Source of the DNA: Cercis canadensis
Taxonomy: Eukaryota > Streptophyta > Magnoliopsida > Fabales > Fabaceae
DNA: 64,000 bases
Reading direction: 5' to 3'
Assembly (NCBI GenBank): GCA_003255065.1
Contig: QAOA01007668.1
Coordinates: 189,265-253,264, forward strand
The stretch's first letter is position 1, and every line of letters starts with the position of its first letter. A program made the translations under genes and the position numbers. Below the pieces are notes generated by a model. It did no database searches and was not told where the DNA came from. It worked only from the letters and a program-made list of their open reading frames with translations. Positions 25,673-38,833 of this stretch are shown piece by piece.

Positions 25673-27060
25673 TTATCAAAGTAGCTCACTTCACCCATGA
25701 CACATCACCTAAACTAGGATTCTAGAGCACTTTCTCACTAGTTTTCACCTAACTTTTTCACTAACTTCCATTCTTGCTTTGCCAACTACCTTGATTCTTT
25801 CTATTCACTTTCATTTGATTGTGCCTCTCTTCACTCTTTCTTTTCCTTGAATGGTTGATTTCACCCCCAAACTTATTTTCATTTTATGATTCAAAAGGGT
25901 GAATCAACCTTTTTTTCTATTTACTTTTCATGAACATCGAGTCAAGAAGAAATAATCTTCTTTTGTATTTTTCAAGGTTCAAAACTCCACCCAGCCACCC
26001 TTATTTTTTATTTTGCTCTCAATACTTTCCTAGAATCAACATGTGTCATGAATGTAAGGTTAGAGAAAATATTGGAGGTCTAGATTAGTATACAAGTTGA
26101 CAAAGAGAATGATATGTATTAGGCTCAAATGGGGTGACTAAGGATATTAACAATGCACAAGTTATCTTGAAAGGCTCACCTATCCAAACAATGCCTAAAT
26201 CATCTCCTTAATGTTTCATAGCCTAGGATTTCACCTCAAGTGGCATTTAAACTAGTTCTAGAGTTCTATGATGTCAAATGCATTGATTTGTCATCTCCAA
26301 GAGTTTTATTCTTCATTCTTCTTGTACTTATGCTTAAATTGTGTGTGAATATGTTTTCTTCTATTATTATGAACTAATTTCACCTTCTAAGGTGATGATG
26401 TAACCTAGCTTAGGACTAATTGTGAAATTCTACAGATTTAATCAAAAGACCTTCTATCAAATTGTTTTCTTCATCTCAATTCTTTATGCTTCTATTTGAC
26501 TGGCCATCAGTTTAGTTGAATTGATAATTGCAATGATACTGAGAGGTAATTTATAATCAAATATCATAGGGATAAAGAACATAGGTTTATGTAGCTTTTT
26601 AAAGAATCAAACAACTTAAAGAATTTTTGGGTAATTTAATTCACATAGAAATATAGTGAATTTGTGCCTATGGATATTTCTATTTGACCTTGGGAAAGGT
26701 TAATAGATAAATTAGGGTTCTTGGCTAGCAATTAGAAAGATAGTTCTTGGTTAATGAAATAGGAATAGCAATTCGAACTAGCTACGGTAAAATCAAAAAC
26801 CCTAGATACTCTCTACCCATCTTTCTACTTGTTTTCAATGATTTTTATTTGTTTAATGTTTTTACTTCTTAATTATTGCTCGATATCAATTCTTGATTGT
26901 CTAGATAAAATTGGAATAAACCCAATTTTGGTACTTAGTAGCTATAGTCTCCATGGGACGATTCTCTACTCATTTCTATATTATTTGCTCACGATACGTA
27001 TACTTGCATATAGTATTTGCGTGACATACACCTCGATGAATTATCTCCAAAAGTGAATAC
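25673..27060. repeat. Right half of interrupted repeat DNA, gypsy LTR-like
   Basis: Continues the sequence broken at 22791. 26283-26370 is the inverted counterpart of 21600-21672. From about 26850 the text (cccaattttggtacttag, then 'ccatgggacgattctctact' and 'gatacgtatacttgcatat') resembles the 3' end of plant gypsy LTRs. No protein domain is left. The classification is family-pattern recognition only. Confidence 0.4.
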
Positions 27061-28866
27061 TTGTGCTAGTCAAAAAAGTTGTCTAGATTTTAAATAAACA
27101 TGGATGTGACAAAAATATTTGGATTGCTAAAATACCCTCAATTTTTTAATTGTACATTTTTTTTTCTTTTTCAAGTCTTTACTAAAACTCAAGTTTAAGA
27201 TTTTGAAAATATAATAAATAATATATTTTATAAGTATCATTTAACATGTGCAAAGTTTGTGTCCAAAATGACTAGTATATATATATATATATATCCGTGA
27301 GAAATTGCAATTAATTCTACACCATTTAAAAAAATCTAAAAAAAAATAAAAATAGTAGAATCATATTCTAAACCAATTGTATAACAAAAGTCCCAAATTA
27401 ATTTCAACAAATTCACTTTCAATTTTACATCTCAAATTCAGGCATCAACCCTTAAGTTTCAATCACATTCAAAACTACTCTAATAGCATTTAAAATGAGT
27501 AACAATCATCTAAATCATATCGTACACCAAAATCCCTATGCAAATTAACCAAAAATCCAAGAAGAAAAACCCATAAACTAAGAGGAAAAACACAGAGGTG
27601 TTACCACTGCATACGCTGCATATAGGTGAAGCCTGCTAAACTCTAATATGAACTTTCTCAGTAATATCGCCCTAAACTCCATACTCCACATGACATGAAT
27701 GTAATCTATGACTTGTCATATAGGTGGATTCATATTGCAAATACATCTTTATTTATGTACATCATTGTAGTTAGAGCCCTCTCAAAATTTTAGTGTTTGT
27801 TAGCCCCCTTTTCCTTATCCAATTGTTGCCTAAGAGAAGAAGAGTTAATTCTCTAATGTGAAAAAAATTGATAAATGTTACTTAAACACTACTAGAATAA
27901 TTACCCATTTTTTCACATCTTGTGTGTATGATAGCATCTAAATTTAATGAAAATAAGTTTGTGTTTGAAAAAATATATAATATTATAGAAATTATTGTTT
28001 GGAAGTGAATCTTGTTGTCAAAATTTATGTATAATACTAAACGGCCTATAGCTAAGTGGTATTAAAGTTATTTTCAAGTCGTAGCTAAAAAAAGAAAATT
28101 ATGTATAATACATTATTGAAAAAAATATATTTTATTAGAATTGATAAAAATGTAGTACTTATTAAATATATTATGTTACGATATTATTATTATATTTTTT
28201 TTTTCTATATATGGCCCTCATATTTTGCCACCTCAAATGAATATATAAGGAGATTTGAACAATTAACCTCTTAAAAATAACTTAAATTTCACCATTAAAT
28301 CATACCTAATCACATAAAAAAAATCATACCTAATGACCTAAACTTTAATTGAATCTACTTAAACATTTTTTGAGTTAACAATCCCTCCCCATAAAAAAAA
28401 AAAAAAACAAAAAAAAAAACAAACAAACAAACAAACAAAGCCATCCAGTCTGTCATTCTATCTCTCTCTTTTTTAATTAACAATTGACGAGTGAAGAGAA
28501 AGTCGTGGGATAAGCTTGTAAGTTCTGACCTCGTTTATAGTCTAGACCAAAAGGTCAAAGCCGTCAAGCATGCCCCACAGTCCACCCTCCATAGGCATTA
28601 ACTGAAAAACGCGGCAAATGTACGGTTAACGTTACTGATACTTAACACAAAATTCACATTGCGCTCAAGTAGCTGATTACTTCAGTAGAAGAACCCATCA
28701 CTGGTTTACAAACAATCTCAATTTTCTCAACCAAAACCAAATTTGACCAAGAATCAATTTCCAAGGAAATTTTTTGACGAAATGCGTATTCCACACGCCC
28801 ACCCCAGATTTTCTTCATATGGTTTTCTCTGAGAAAAGTTTTCAAATTTTTCTCATCATCAACCCA
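27061..28866. other. Intergenic sequence upstream of the LysM kinase
   Basis: AT-rich. It contains a short TA run near 27280, poly-A/(caaa)n at 28398-28438 and a CT-rich stretch at 28457-28472 that may belong to the promoter of the downstream gene. No convincing TATA box was chosen. A 'cactactagaata' motif at 27887 resembles a CACTA element end but has no partner. Confidence 0.45.
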
Positions 28867-31800
28867 ATGGTACCCGGATTCGGTTTACCCCTTTTCTTAT
28901 CTCTGTTAACCTCTATTCTTTTCCCTGCAGAATCAAAGTGTAGCAAAGGTTGTGATTTGGCTCTCGCTTCCTACTATGATGGGGAGAGTTCGGACAACCT
29001 CACATACATTGCCCAGATTGTGCAATCCGAGGTTCTATCATCTCCCGAAGATATTGTTAAATTCAACAAAGACACAATACCCAATGATGATGTGGTCCCA
29101 TCCTTTATGAGGGTAAATGTTCCATTCCCTTGTGATTGCATTGGAGGCAAGTTTTTGGGTCATATTTTTCAGTACTCGCTTAGTTTTGGGGAAACCTATA
29201 CCTCAATTGCCAGAGGGAAGTTTTCAAATTTGACCACTGCTGAGTGGTTGGAGAACTTCAATAGCTACCCAGAAACTGAGATTCCAGATTCTGGGTTTAT
29301 TAATGTCACGGTTAATTGTTCTTGTGGGAATGAAGAAGTTTCAAAGGAATATGGGTTGTTCATCACATACCCACTTAGACCTGGAGATAACTTGGAATCA
29401 ATTGCAAATGGGATGAAACTAGATGAGGGGTTGCTGCAGAGGTACAATCCCGGTGTGAATTTCAGCCAAGGGAGTGGTCTAGTTTTTATTCCTGGGAAAG
29501 GTATATTCTGATTTTGAATTGATGGTCTGGTTATCGATTTTGACTTCATAGGGAATTTGTACTATGTATGCGATTAATTTTCCATTTGTGTTAAAGGGTA
29601 TTGGAAATTCAACTTGAATCTATATGGTTTTGATAGATGTGATCATTTTATCTTTAATTTAAACTGGTCTGGCTCATGTAATACATATGTGAACAAAACG
29701 GATATGATTTTCTGCTGGATGTTGTTTAAAAGGGGCTACATGGTAACTGCATTCAGTTATATGTTTTACCAAGAAGAGTCATTTGTATATCTATCTGCAT
29801 CTTCAAACTATTTAAGGAATGAGTCCTATAAATTTATTTCACTTGCCTCATGATATATTTTTCTTTTTCACTTTCCAGATCAAAATGGTAGCTATGTGCC
29901 CCTGAAGCCTAGGTAAATATTGTTTTCCCTCTTATGAAATTGCACCTAAATGAGAATCATTTTTCATTCCCTAATAAATTTGTCTAATAAGTTGATGTGT
30001 ATGTTTTCCTTTCCCTTTGCAGCACAAAAGGTTGACCTTCTCAATCCAAAAAAAGCTGGTTATATGATGACTGTCTTCACCTGAGTTTGATATTTGTTTT
30101 AAACACATGGTAACAGTATCCTATATATTGAAGGGCAATTCTACTTTGAGTTTGTATATTGCTTCTATGTAAGCAGGTCTATCGCATAGGGTTATCGCTG
30201 GAATATCTGTTGGAGGAGTAGCTGGGCTTATATTATTGGCTGTTTGTATCTATGTTGGATATTACCAAAGGAATAAGGAACAGAAGGAAAAAAGGCTTTC
30301 AGGTGATTCCAAAGTCCTCTCTGCTCAAGGTGGGAAGGGTACATCTATTTCTTCTTATGTTTTCTTCTAACTTCTCCCTCACTCTCTCTTTCTCTCTCCC
30401 ACTACCTTTCCTTTTTAAAATATGGGTGAACAATAAAATTTCCCAAAGATTTACCTGATTCAATAACTCTGCAATAATTTGTTTTAACATATAAAATCAA
30501 ACTCACTAACAGTAGTACCTCACTCAGGTGTTGGTTACATTGCCCCTATGTCTCTGGTCAGAAATCCAAGAGCAGAAAGTTTACAATGTTACTGTCTCAA
30601 TTTCATGTTTGTTAGCAGGGTTTCCTGCTCCATAATATATGCTGAATCAGTATAGTTGGTATACCTCCTACAAAATAGTATCCAATATACAATAAAGATC
30701 ATGGATTAAGAAAGAAACTAAACGGACAATCTTATTAACCAGCTCAACTATGTCATCTTACATGTTCTATAGGACTTGTTTTCTAATCTAATTATACATT
30801 GCTTCCCTCTCTCGTGCCTTGTAATATGAAACAAGAATTTAAATAGGAAACTGAAATATAGTGAATGACTAACATTTTATCATGTACATTAATTGGTAGT
30901 TCTTCTTTCAGATGAAGCCTCTGGTAATATTGAATATCAAAGTTTAGATTTGGGTGGTCCTGCTGCTACTGGTGGCACTGGCATCAGAGGCATTAGTGTA
31001 AACAAATCAGTGGAGTTCTCATATGAAGAGCTAGTCAATGCCACAAATAACTTCAACATGGCAAATAAAATTGGTCAAGGTGGTTTTGGGGCTGTCTACT
31101 ATGCAGAGCTGAGAGGCGAGGTCTGTAGTCACATGTTTTCTTCTTTTTCATTATGTGTATTTTTAAAAGTAAAGTTGCCCTTTTTTTTGCTGAGAAATTG
31201 TTTAATCTAGATTGTTATAGTTACGTGTTGATGGTGTATGACAGTCTACCCAATTTAGGATATGTAGTAGGAAGCAAAGTTGAATACAGCACCTATAAGA
31301 ATGCTTTCAGATTAAAGAGGCTGGGGACTTTGGTAATGCAAACTAATCAAGGAAGGAGCATAGTATTGTGGGCAATTTTATCTTAGTATACCAAGGTTGA
31401 AAAAGAGCATTTGCTGATATACATGGTAGAGATGTTCGGAAAATTCAAAATTTTACTTTTTTGTACATGGTTTCTAAAGAAATTTTTTTTGCTAAAGAAC
31501 TGAAAATATTTGGGCCAAAACATTTTCTATGGAAATTATTTTTATCAAAGCAAACAGAGCCATATATGTCTGTGTTAATTAATTATTATTTTGTTTCTAA
31601 AATGGCCTGTGCTTATGGAAGTCAAGCTAGTATGGACCGGTGAGAAAGGATCAGGAACCATTTCCAGAGGAGGAGACAAAAGGAATGTGAAGTAGTCAAG
31701 TTCGATGAGAAGAAATATATGAGTTCAGTTAATATTGATTATTGACTCTTCCTTTTTCCTTTTTGTTTTTGCATTTTCTAAGAACATTTACCCTTTCTTA

Positions 31801-34800
31801 AATAAAAGATTTCTTTGTTACAGTATACTTGTTATATGTAAAGTGCCTTTAACTAAATGCTACAGTTTACACAAAATTATTATTAAATACACACCTGTAG
31901 CATCAAATATTGTGTATAGTAAATGTTATTGTGATGATAAAGCAAGTGTTTGTACTCTATAGTGTCATCTATTTAGTATTGGTATTCTCTTATTAAATAA
32001 TGGTCCTCTTAAACAAATTTTCCCATTCAGAAAGTTGCGATCAAGAAGATGGATATTCAAGCATCTCAACAATTCCTTTCTGAAGTGAGAGTTTTAACAC
32101 ATGTTCATCACCTGAACCTGGTATTGCATCTTTTAAACTGAAAGCAAGTATAACTTTGTTTGTATGATATTACAACTCTATAGGATTTTCACTTGTAATC
32201 TTGAATTGAGTACAATATAGACCCAGAATATTCTGAGAAGATTATTGATCATTTTATTATGATTTAATATCAGCTCAGGCATAGGCATGGGGGTTTCCAT
32301 CTGAATAGTTTTGTCATCTATTCTTTTCTTTGGCTATTTATTTATTTAGGTTTTTTTGAATATAAAGGTAACATTGTAGCTTCCTTTGCCTGTTAGTTTT
32401 GGCATTCAGTTCTGTGCCTTAGGAATTAGTTAACTTTTTATTTTTCTTTTGGGCTCTCTTTGTCATTTCCTTTTAAGGAGCTGTTTTGTTCTCAACCAAA
32501 ATTTTAATGATTACTTCTGTTTGGAATCCACACCATCTTGCCCTTTTATCTCCTTTGTTCTTTCTCCTCTGTCTTCTCTATTATTTTCTCTACTCTTGCA
32601 TCAATTCTATATCACAGTGTATTTCTTCCTATGCCTGTGAAGTTTAAGTTTCCAAAAATTTGCAGGTAGCCGTTAGCTGCAAGACTGTTGACAGTGATCT
32701 TCTGAGAACTGTATCGAATAATACTATGTAAATATTTTTGAAGTTAGACATGATTCTCATATTGCTGAAATTTAAGAATACCTTGTATACAAAGAGCAGA
32801 GCTAGTTATATAAATCTGCTTCCAACTAGCCCCATTACTTAAGAACGATATCTGAATTTCTTTAGTGTACACATACTCAAGGATGAAGGCTTTAAGGTGT
32901 ATTCTAAGTGTTTAGGTGGAAGGATACTACATAATGAACCCACAAATTCTGCCCTAAAACTAAATTTCTATAAATAATTGAATAATGAATTTGTCCCATA
33001 GTTTGGAGTGCTAAGATATAGTCAATGTAGTTGGGATGGCTGAAGAGTAATGTCATGCATACAAAAGTTTCATCAAGAAATTTTTTGCAGAATGATGAGT
33101 TTTTCTCGATTTAATGCCAAATATAACAACCTTTAATTTGTTGGCCCTACAAAAGTTAGGTCTCATACAAAATTCATGGGTAATTGATTAGGGTGACATT
33201 AGTCCTGTATGACTCACTATTTCGTAAAACAACTATGTAAAACTTTTTGTACATCTAAGATTTTCTGTGGCTGAAATGTCAAGTGCTTGGTATGTTAAGT
33301 CCAGACATTCTCAATGCTTTTCCTGTGGCTTTGTTTGTTCACAATGGTTAATTTTGAAGTTACCTGCTTCTACTATATGTTGCAGGGAGAAATTTGTTCA
33401 CGTTGGCTGCCTCTGTCTTTCCCAATTTTTTGAGTTTGTTGTATCTGTGTCACTAGTGCTTAAATAAAGGTGCTAGGGGCATGCTTTGCTTTTCACGGAT
33501 GAGTTTCAATTACAGTATGTATTAATCTTCCATTGTGTTATGTTTTGTCTACCTATTGATGACCATGTAGGTGCAGTTGATTGGATATTGTGTTGAATGC
33601 TCTCTTTTTCTTGTCTATGAATACATTGAGAATGGAAACTTAAGCCAACATCTACGTGGTTCAGGTGAGATAGGCCTGCAGCAAATATCTTCTTTGGCGA
33701 TTTTGCATTGATGTTATTGTAACAACTTAATGCCTAAGTCAAACTGTTTCCAGGGAGAGAAATTCTGCCATGGTCTACCCGGGTGCAAATTGCTCTGGAT
33801 GCAGCCAGAGGTCTTGAATATATTCACGAGCATACAAAGCCTGTATATATCCATCGCGACATAAAGCCAGAAAATATATTAATAGACAAAAACTTCCGTG
33901 GAAAGGTGGAATATATACTTTCAATCTGTTTTAAGAGCTTATTTCTATTTTTCATTACATGGTAATTATGGAAGATACTAAAATATTTTGCAGATATCAG
34001 ATTTTGGATTAGCTAAACTGAAAGAAGTTGGAAGCTCTACACTTCTCACCAATAGACTTGTGGGAACATTTGGATACATGCCACTAGAGTATGATAACTT
34101 CTGTTTGTCTGTTAATGTGGTAGCTAATTTGGCCTTGTGAGTTGAGATTTTGAGTTTGTGGAGAAGTAAGGAGCCAAGAACCATATTTGAGTTCAACCAA
34201 GGTCTATAAATATGTTTCTAGCTGCTCCTTTGTAATGGATGTTACACACAAATAGGTGCACAGGATCCCTCATATATGTAGAATAGTCAACCCAAGTTTA
34301 TGAAGTCCAATTTAGGTACATATACTTCAGAGACTGATTGGGTCTTTTATGTCTTCTTGTTTGCTTATTTTCTATTTTCCTAAATTGAGATTGGAATGAA
34401 GGGAAATCTGCCTTGTGGTGCTGCTCCTTACTTTTCTATAATGCATTTGAGGGAGAATGTTTTCACTTTTCAGTGTTCACCTAATGCATAAGAATCAGTT
34501 TAATGATTGATTATCATGATTTTATCTGTAGATATGTTCAATTTGGTCAAGTTTCTCCCAAAGTGGATATCTATGCTTTTGGAGTTGTTCTTTACGAACT
34601 CATTTCCGCTAAAGGAGCCATCTTCAAGGGCAGTGAATCTGTTTCTGAAATACAGGGCCTTGTAGCTTTGGTGATTCTTGACTTATACACTCTACATCTT
34701 TTCTTTCTTCTTTTAAAATCAACCCACCTATTGCTTTCACAGAAATCTAAATCAAAGGGTATATTTTCATTTTGTTTTATTTTATTTTTCTTTGTTATGT

Positions 34801-35158
34801 ACTGCAGTTTGATAGAGTTCTTGATCAGCCTAAATCTAGAGAAGATCTTCAAAAATTGGTGGACCCTAGGCTTGGAGAAAGCTACCCAATTGACTCAATT
34901 CTCAAGGTGAACACCTTATTTAGAGTAAACCATTTAAATCTTATGTCTATGAATTCAAGATTAGTCAAGCATTGGCAATTGATCTGCTTTCAGATGGCTC
35001 AACTTGCCCAAGCATGTACACAAGATGATCCACAACAACGTCCAAGCATGAAAGTTGTCGTGGTTGCTCTTATGACACTTTCTTCTACTACTGAGGATGT
35101 CGATGTTGGCTCCTTCTACAGAAATCCAGCTCTCATCAATCTAATGTCTGGAAGATAG
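28867..35158 (+). CDS. LysM receptor-like kinase, CERK1/LYK/NFR1 type
   Basis: Twelve exons: 28867-29500, 29879-29912, 30023-30030, 30177-30329, 30912-31120, 32031-32120, 33571-33664, 33754-33905, 33994-34088, 34532-34670, 34808-34906, 34994-35158. All introns have GT/AG ends, phases agree, and 1872 coding bases give 623 residues, as in LjNFR1. Order: signal peptide (1 to about 24); LysM ectodomain (to about 211) with paired-Cys motifs (FPCDC, NCSCG); transmembrane helix (about 230-252); kinase with GQGGFG at 331-336, Lys351, HRD at 441-443 and DFG at 461-463, so it should be active. The family perceives chitin, peptidoglycan or lipochitooligosaccharides at the plasma membrane with a LysM partner. 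Oddities: the APE motif reads PLE (Leu489), and the following segment reads YVQ (491-493). The start was chosen at the ATG directly before the signal peptide; an upstream in-frame ATG at 28819 is possible. Confidence 0.93.
30023..30030 (+). other. 8-nt microexon of the LysM kinase
   Basis: The octamer CACAAAAG lies between a pyrimidine-rich stretch ending in cag and a gt donor. It is needed to connect exon 2 (phase 2) to exon 4 (phase 1): with it the junction reads KPSTKGLSHR in frame, while direct joining gives a stop within a few codons. Confidence 0.8.
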
Positions 35159-36361
35159 GAGTTAGATACAGATACCTAAATTTTTGCTGCAAAGAAATTT
35201 TGGGAGAAAGACACTTGGGTGTGAAACTAGAAGAATATTTCAATTCTAGTTTCTATGGAGTGGTTGTTCTGTTATAATGTATGGTCATTCGGTGTGATAA
35301 ATTATGACTATTCAATTGTTAGATGTGGTTATGGAACTAAACCGAAAAATATTTTTATCTAACACCTAGGCTTCTTTCTGCCAAAATTTTTGGGGCAAAT
35401 ATTTTGCAAGTGTTGGTTGATGATGACAATTGATGGTGATTGGTGGTATCATAGCAAATCGATATGGTTTTATGGCCAATCGGTCATCTAGGAATGGTAG
35501 TGAAGAGACCAACCTACTCTGGCAGCATACCACTCTAACAAGTTAAGGGTATCAACTGGACAAATAAATGAGGAATCATATGATACTTAGACCATATATG
35601 CATAACAATTGAACTGGCTCATAGATTGAGATCCAAGGATAAACATACGTCTATCCCTCTCCAAAGCAACTTGCCCTCAACAAAAAAATCTTACTACCCC
35701 CAATGGTTATTCATGAGTCCTAGTAATTGATCACACCAACATTTATAAACAGTTGTATTTAAGACTATTTAGGAGACTTATTCGCCCAAGAACCCATTCC
35801 ACTGCATTGTTTTTTAACTAAAAATAATAGGAGATTCTTCGATGAGGCTCAAGATTTTCTTCTTTCATGGATCACACTTTTTTCATTAATTGGAGCATGA
35901 TGACCATAGTTTGACTAATTGACTAAAATAATATTATTTTTTAAATTTGGTTTAAATGTACTGCAACTCTTTATAGCTTTGACAAATTTTGAATCAGGTC
36001 TCTATAATGTTTTTTTTCCTCATTTTAGGTCTTTATAGTTTAAAATTTTTTTAATTAGATCTCTGTTGTCACCCCTAATTATAATTCTATCAATTTAGTG
36101 TTGACATAGAAAACGGCTTGGTTATGTAGCAATAAAAGAAACTGACGTGACACCAAAGTGGCACAAAAATTGCCAACTCATTATCTTTCCTCTTCTTCCC
36201 TTCTCTCTCTCTATCTGTGAGAAGAATGAAGTAAGAATGGAAATTGTTGATGTCATGGCAGAGGTACCTGAATGGTAAAAGATAAAAAAGCTGTCATAAG
36301 AACAAAGAGTACATCAAAGCAACAAGTGCAGAAGACTTGAAGATTTAAGCATAATTAAGTG
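35159..36361. other. Intergenic, 3' flank of the LysM kinase
   Basis: Contains the 3' UTR of the kinase gene. The part at about 35930-36180 ('ggtctttatagtttaaaatt' and related text) looks like half of a decayed MITE, but no partner arm was found. Confidence 0.4.
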
Positions 36362-36369
36362 TCACGTAC

Positions 36370-37590
36370 CTATCCTTACACCTCCAGGAGTTATAGTTCC
36401 ATTGTCACCAAAAATAGCAATTTTATCCAGAGTGATATGACACATCTCACAGACCATTTCATAATATATACCTGCAAGCACATATAAATGAAGCTTAGAG
36501 CTCAACATGTTTTAAAAACCAGTCAGTTTGGATCATCCAGATTCAAAGATTCCTGAATGCCAAATTAACAGCATCATATACCTTGCCAAACAACATCATA
36601 TCATGACATCTACCAAGCCCACACAGCTACGGCTCCAAAACTGGATAATCATGGCATGCTACATGTCTGATAAGTTTAGGGTATATAGACAGGAACACCA
36701 GCAATTTGAATCATACATTGCCAGTATGAGATCTTTTCAATATAGAACCTAGAAATGGATGATCCCATTTTTATGTAAAACATAACCGAGACAACTACAG
36801 ACACAGGAAAAGATAATATCTCATGGTTCTAAATATTATGGCAACAATGGATGACAGAGATATAACATAAAGATCAAGATAACTCAAGAAAGATGATGGC
36901 CGCAAACTTCTTTTATCATTTGAGCTGGAAGGGGAATCACTAAAACATGTCTAAGTATTGGCACGTAAAATGCATGCATACCATTTATATACCATGTTCA
37001 AAGACTTGAATGACCTTCTTATTGAACATCAAGTCATTGCAAAACAAAAGTATCCTAATCCCATATGTGAAAAGCAGCCTTTACTACCAAAGCCATAAAA
37101 ATGACACCTGTTGACAGAACAATTATAAGACACATCATAATTAAATACATAAAACAGCTGCAGGATGAGTTAATATGGCAGAAATGCATCGTGTCAAGAT
37201 TAGTAACATCAAATTCGAACAAGTGAACTAAACAAAACCAACAACTCTAGATGACATATTAATACTAAACTTACAAAGAGGAAACCCGCAAAATATCCTC
37301 AAAAGTTGGGACAATCATATAATAAAGCAGCTGCTAAAAGCTCGGGCATTCTTCTTCACCTGCTGCATGTATGGCTTGTACTCAGGCGTAGCCACTGGTT
37401 TTAGAGCTATGGCAAGAGCAGCAATATGGTTATTGTGTGGTCCACCTTGCAGCGATGGAAAAACAGAAAAATTTATCTTTTCCTCAAAGTCATATTGGTC
37501 GCTTTCATATCCCTGACTAAGAAGTATCCCCCGCTTTCTTGCCTTTGCACCTTGCCTATAAAAAATTATGCCTCCCCTTGGATTTGTATT
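36370..37590 (-). pseudogene. Serine hydroxymethyltransferase exon relics (SHM6/7-like)
   Basis: The minus strand holds two exon-sized matches to serine hydroxymethyltransferase, the PLP enzyme interconverting serine and glycine. The first, about 37590-37320, reads RGGIIFYRQGAKARKRG, then YDFEEKINFSVFPSLQGGPH and ATPEYKPYMQQVKKNA. The second, 36471-36370, has correct ag and gt borders and reads CEMCHITLDKIAIFGDNGT, then PGGVRIG. The intervening exon that carries GGTDNHL is absent, as are the PLP-lysine region and both ends. RxGP-type wording and the FEEKINF insert fit the plant SHM6/SHM7 group. This is a fragment left by duplication or transposon capture, not an expressed enzyme. Confidence 0.8.
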
Positions 37591-38825
37591 TGGAGAAGGT
37601 TGTCCTGAACTCGTCTCAGAACCAGTGGTCGAAGGATTAGTCAAGCAATTATTGCTTCCATTCTTCTTACAGGTAGAGAGAAAGAAAAGGGAAAAAGAAA
37701 AGAAAAGATGATAAAGTGACAATTTTTATATTATTTTGACACGCTCTTGTTATTGTCACATGGACAATTTTTGTGCTATTTCTCTTTATCTGTTTTGTTT
37801 CTCTTTCCCTATCTGATTAGAAGCATCCTGCTGTTTGGAAATGTGGGATTTCAAAGAGATTATCTTGAGAATTGATATTGGATCCTTCTGTTTTGCAAAT
37901 TGCGGGGTCTTCAGGATTCCACTGTTCTGTCAAATAGTGGGACCGGCTTTATTTCTGCTCTTCAATTTTTTATTCAGAACAACATCATTTTAATAAATTA
38001 TTTGAAAATTACCCCGAATATATAAATTGTTTTGAAAAGTATATTTTTTTGGGTCAATAAGCTCTGATAGTTTTTCATACTCTCAAATTGTTTGTAGCAA
38101 TGAACTATGCTGATTATTGATGATGCTCATTGTAAATAATGATCAGTGATAGCTTTTGGTGATAGATAGTTGACATTAAACACCAAACGTTTCTAATGAG
38201 GATAATTTGTAACTATAGTTCTTGGATCTTCCTCTCAAATTGCAGTCATAAATTCATAATTACAATTATAATCATTTCAAATTCTTAAAGGATACTTTAA
38301 ATTCAAAAATTGGAAATGATAACCTTAATTAGTAAAATGATCTACATGTAGTGTTCTAGTTAACACAATAAAACCTAAATTCAATAAAAGTTGATCCAAA
38401 CATAGCCTAAATAATTTATCAGGTCAATCCAAACACACCTTATTTATATTTACGTTATAGGAATCACATTTGAGTTGATCCGAATAACTAGTTATTTGAA
38501 AATCAAAGAGTAACAATTGGAGTTGTTTTGTTTTATACCCAAGGTATTATCACATGCTTTAGATATAAGACTAATTCATGTTCAGGATGAGAGTAATAAC
38601 CAATAAACCCTCCTAACAAGTGCGACTCCAAGGATTGAACTCATAACTTTTGGCTTAGAATGCATTGGAGCTCAGTTTGCTTCCACTGAACTAATACCTT
38701 GTTGGTACTGAAGTTGCTAATAGATTGAACATGTCAACAAAATAAATCCTTTACTTAAATGGATCATGCCAAATTATGTAGGTCCACTCGAATACAAATG
38801 GTTAAAACAAATCATTAAATTGTGA
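37591..38825. other. Intergenic, no gene recognised
   Basis: AT-rich. A decayed tRNA-like or SINE-like stretch may lie at 38590-38710 ('gattgaactcataacttttg'), not certain. Confidence 0.4.
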
Positions 38826-38833
38826 ATGAAAAC
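38826..38833. other. hAT target site duplication, left (atgaaaac)
   Basis: An 8-bp sequence identical to 40526-40533. Confidence 0.9.

Noticed and set aside
27887-27910. CACTA transposon terminus (cactactagaata)
   Set aside because: A single motif without a partner terminus or 3-bp target duplication; not enough to call an element.
35930-36180. MITE with 'ggtctttatagttt' arms
   Set aside because: Only one arm can be seen; no convincing inverted partner or target duplication.
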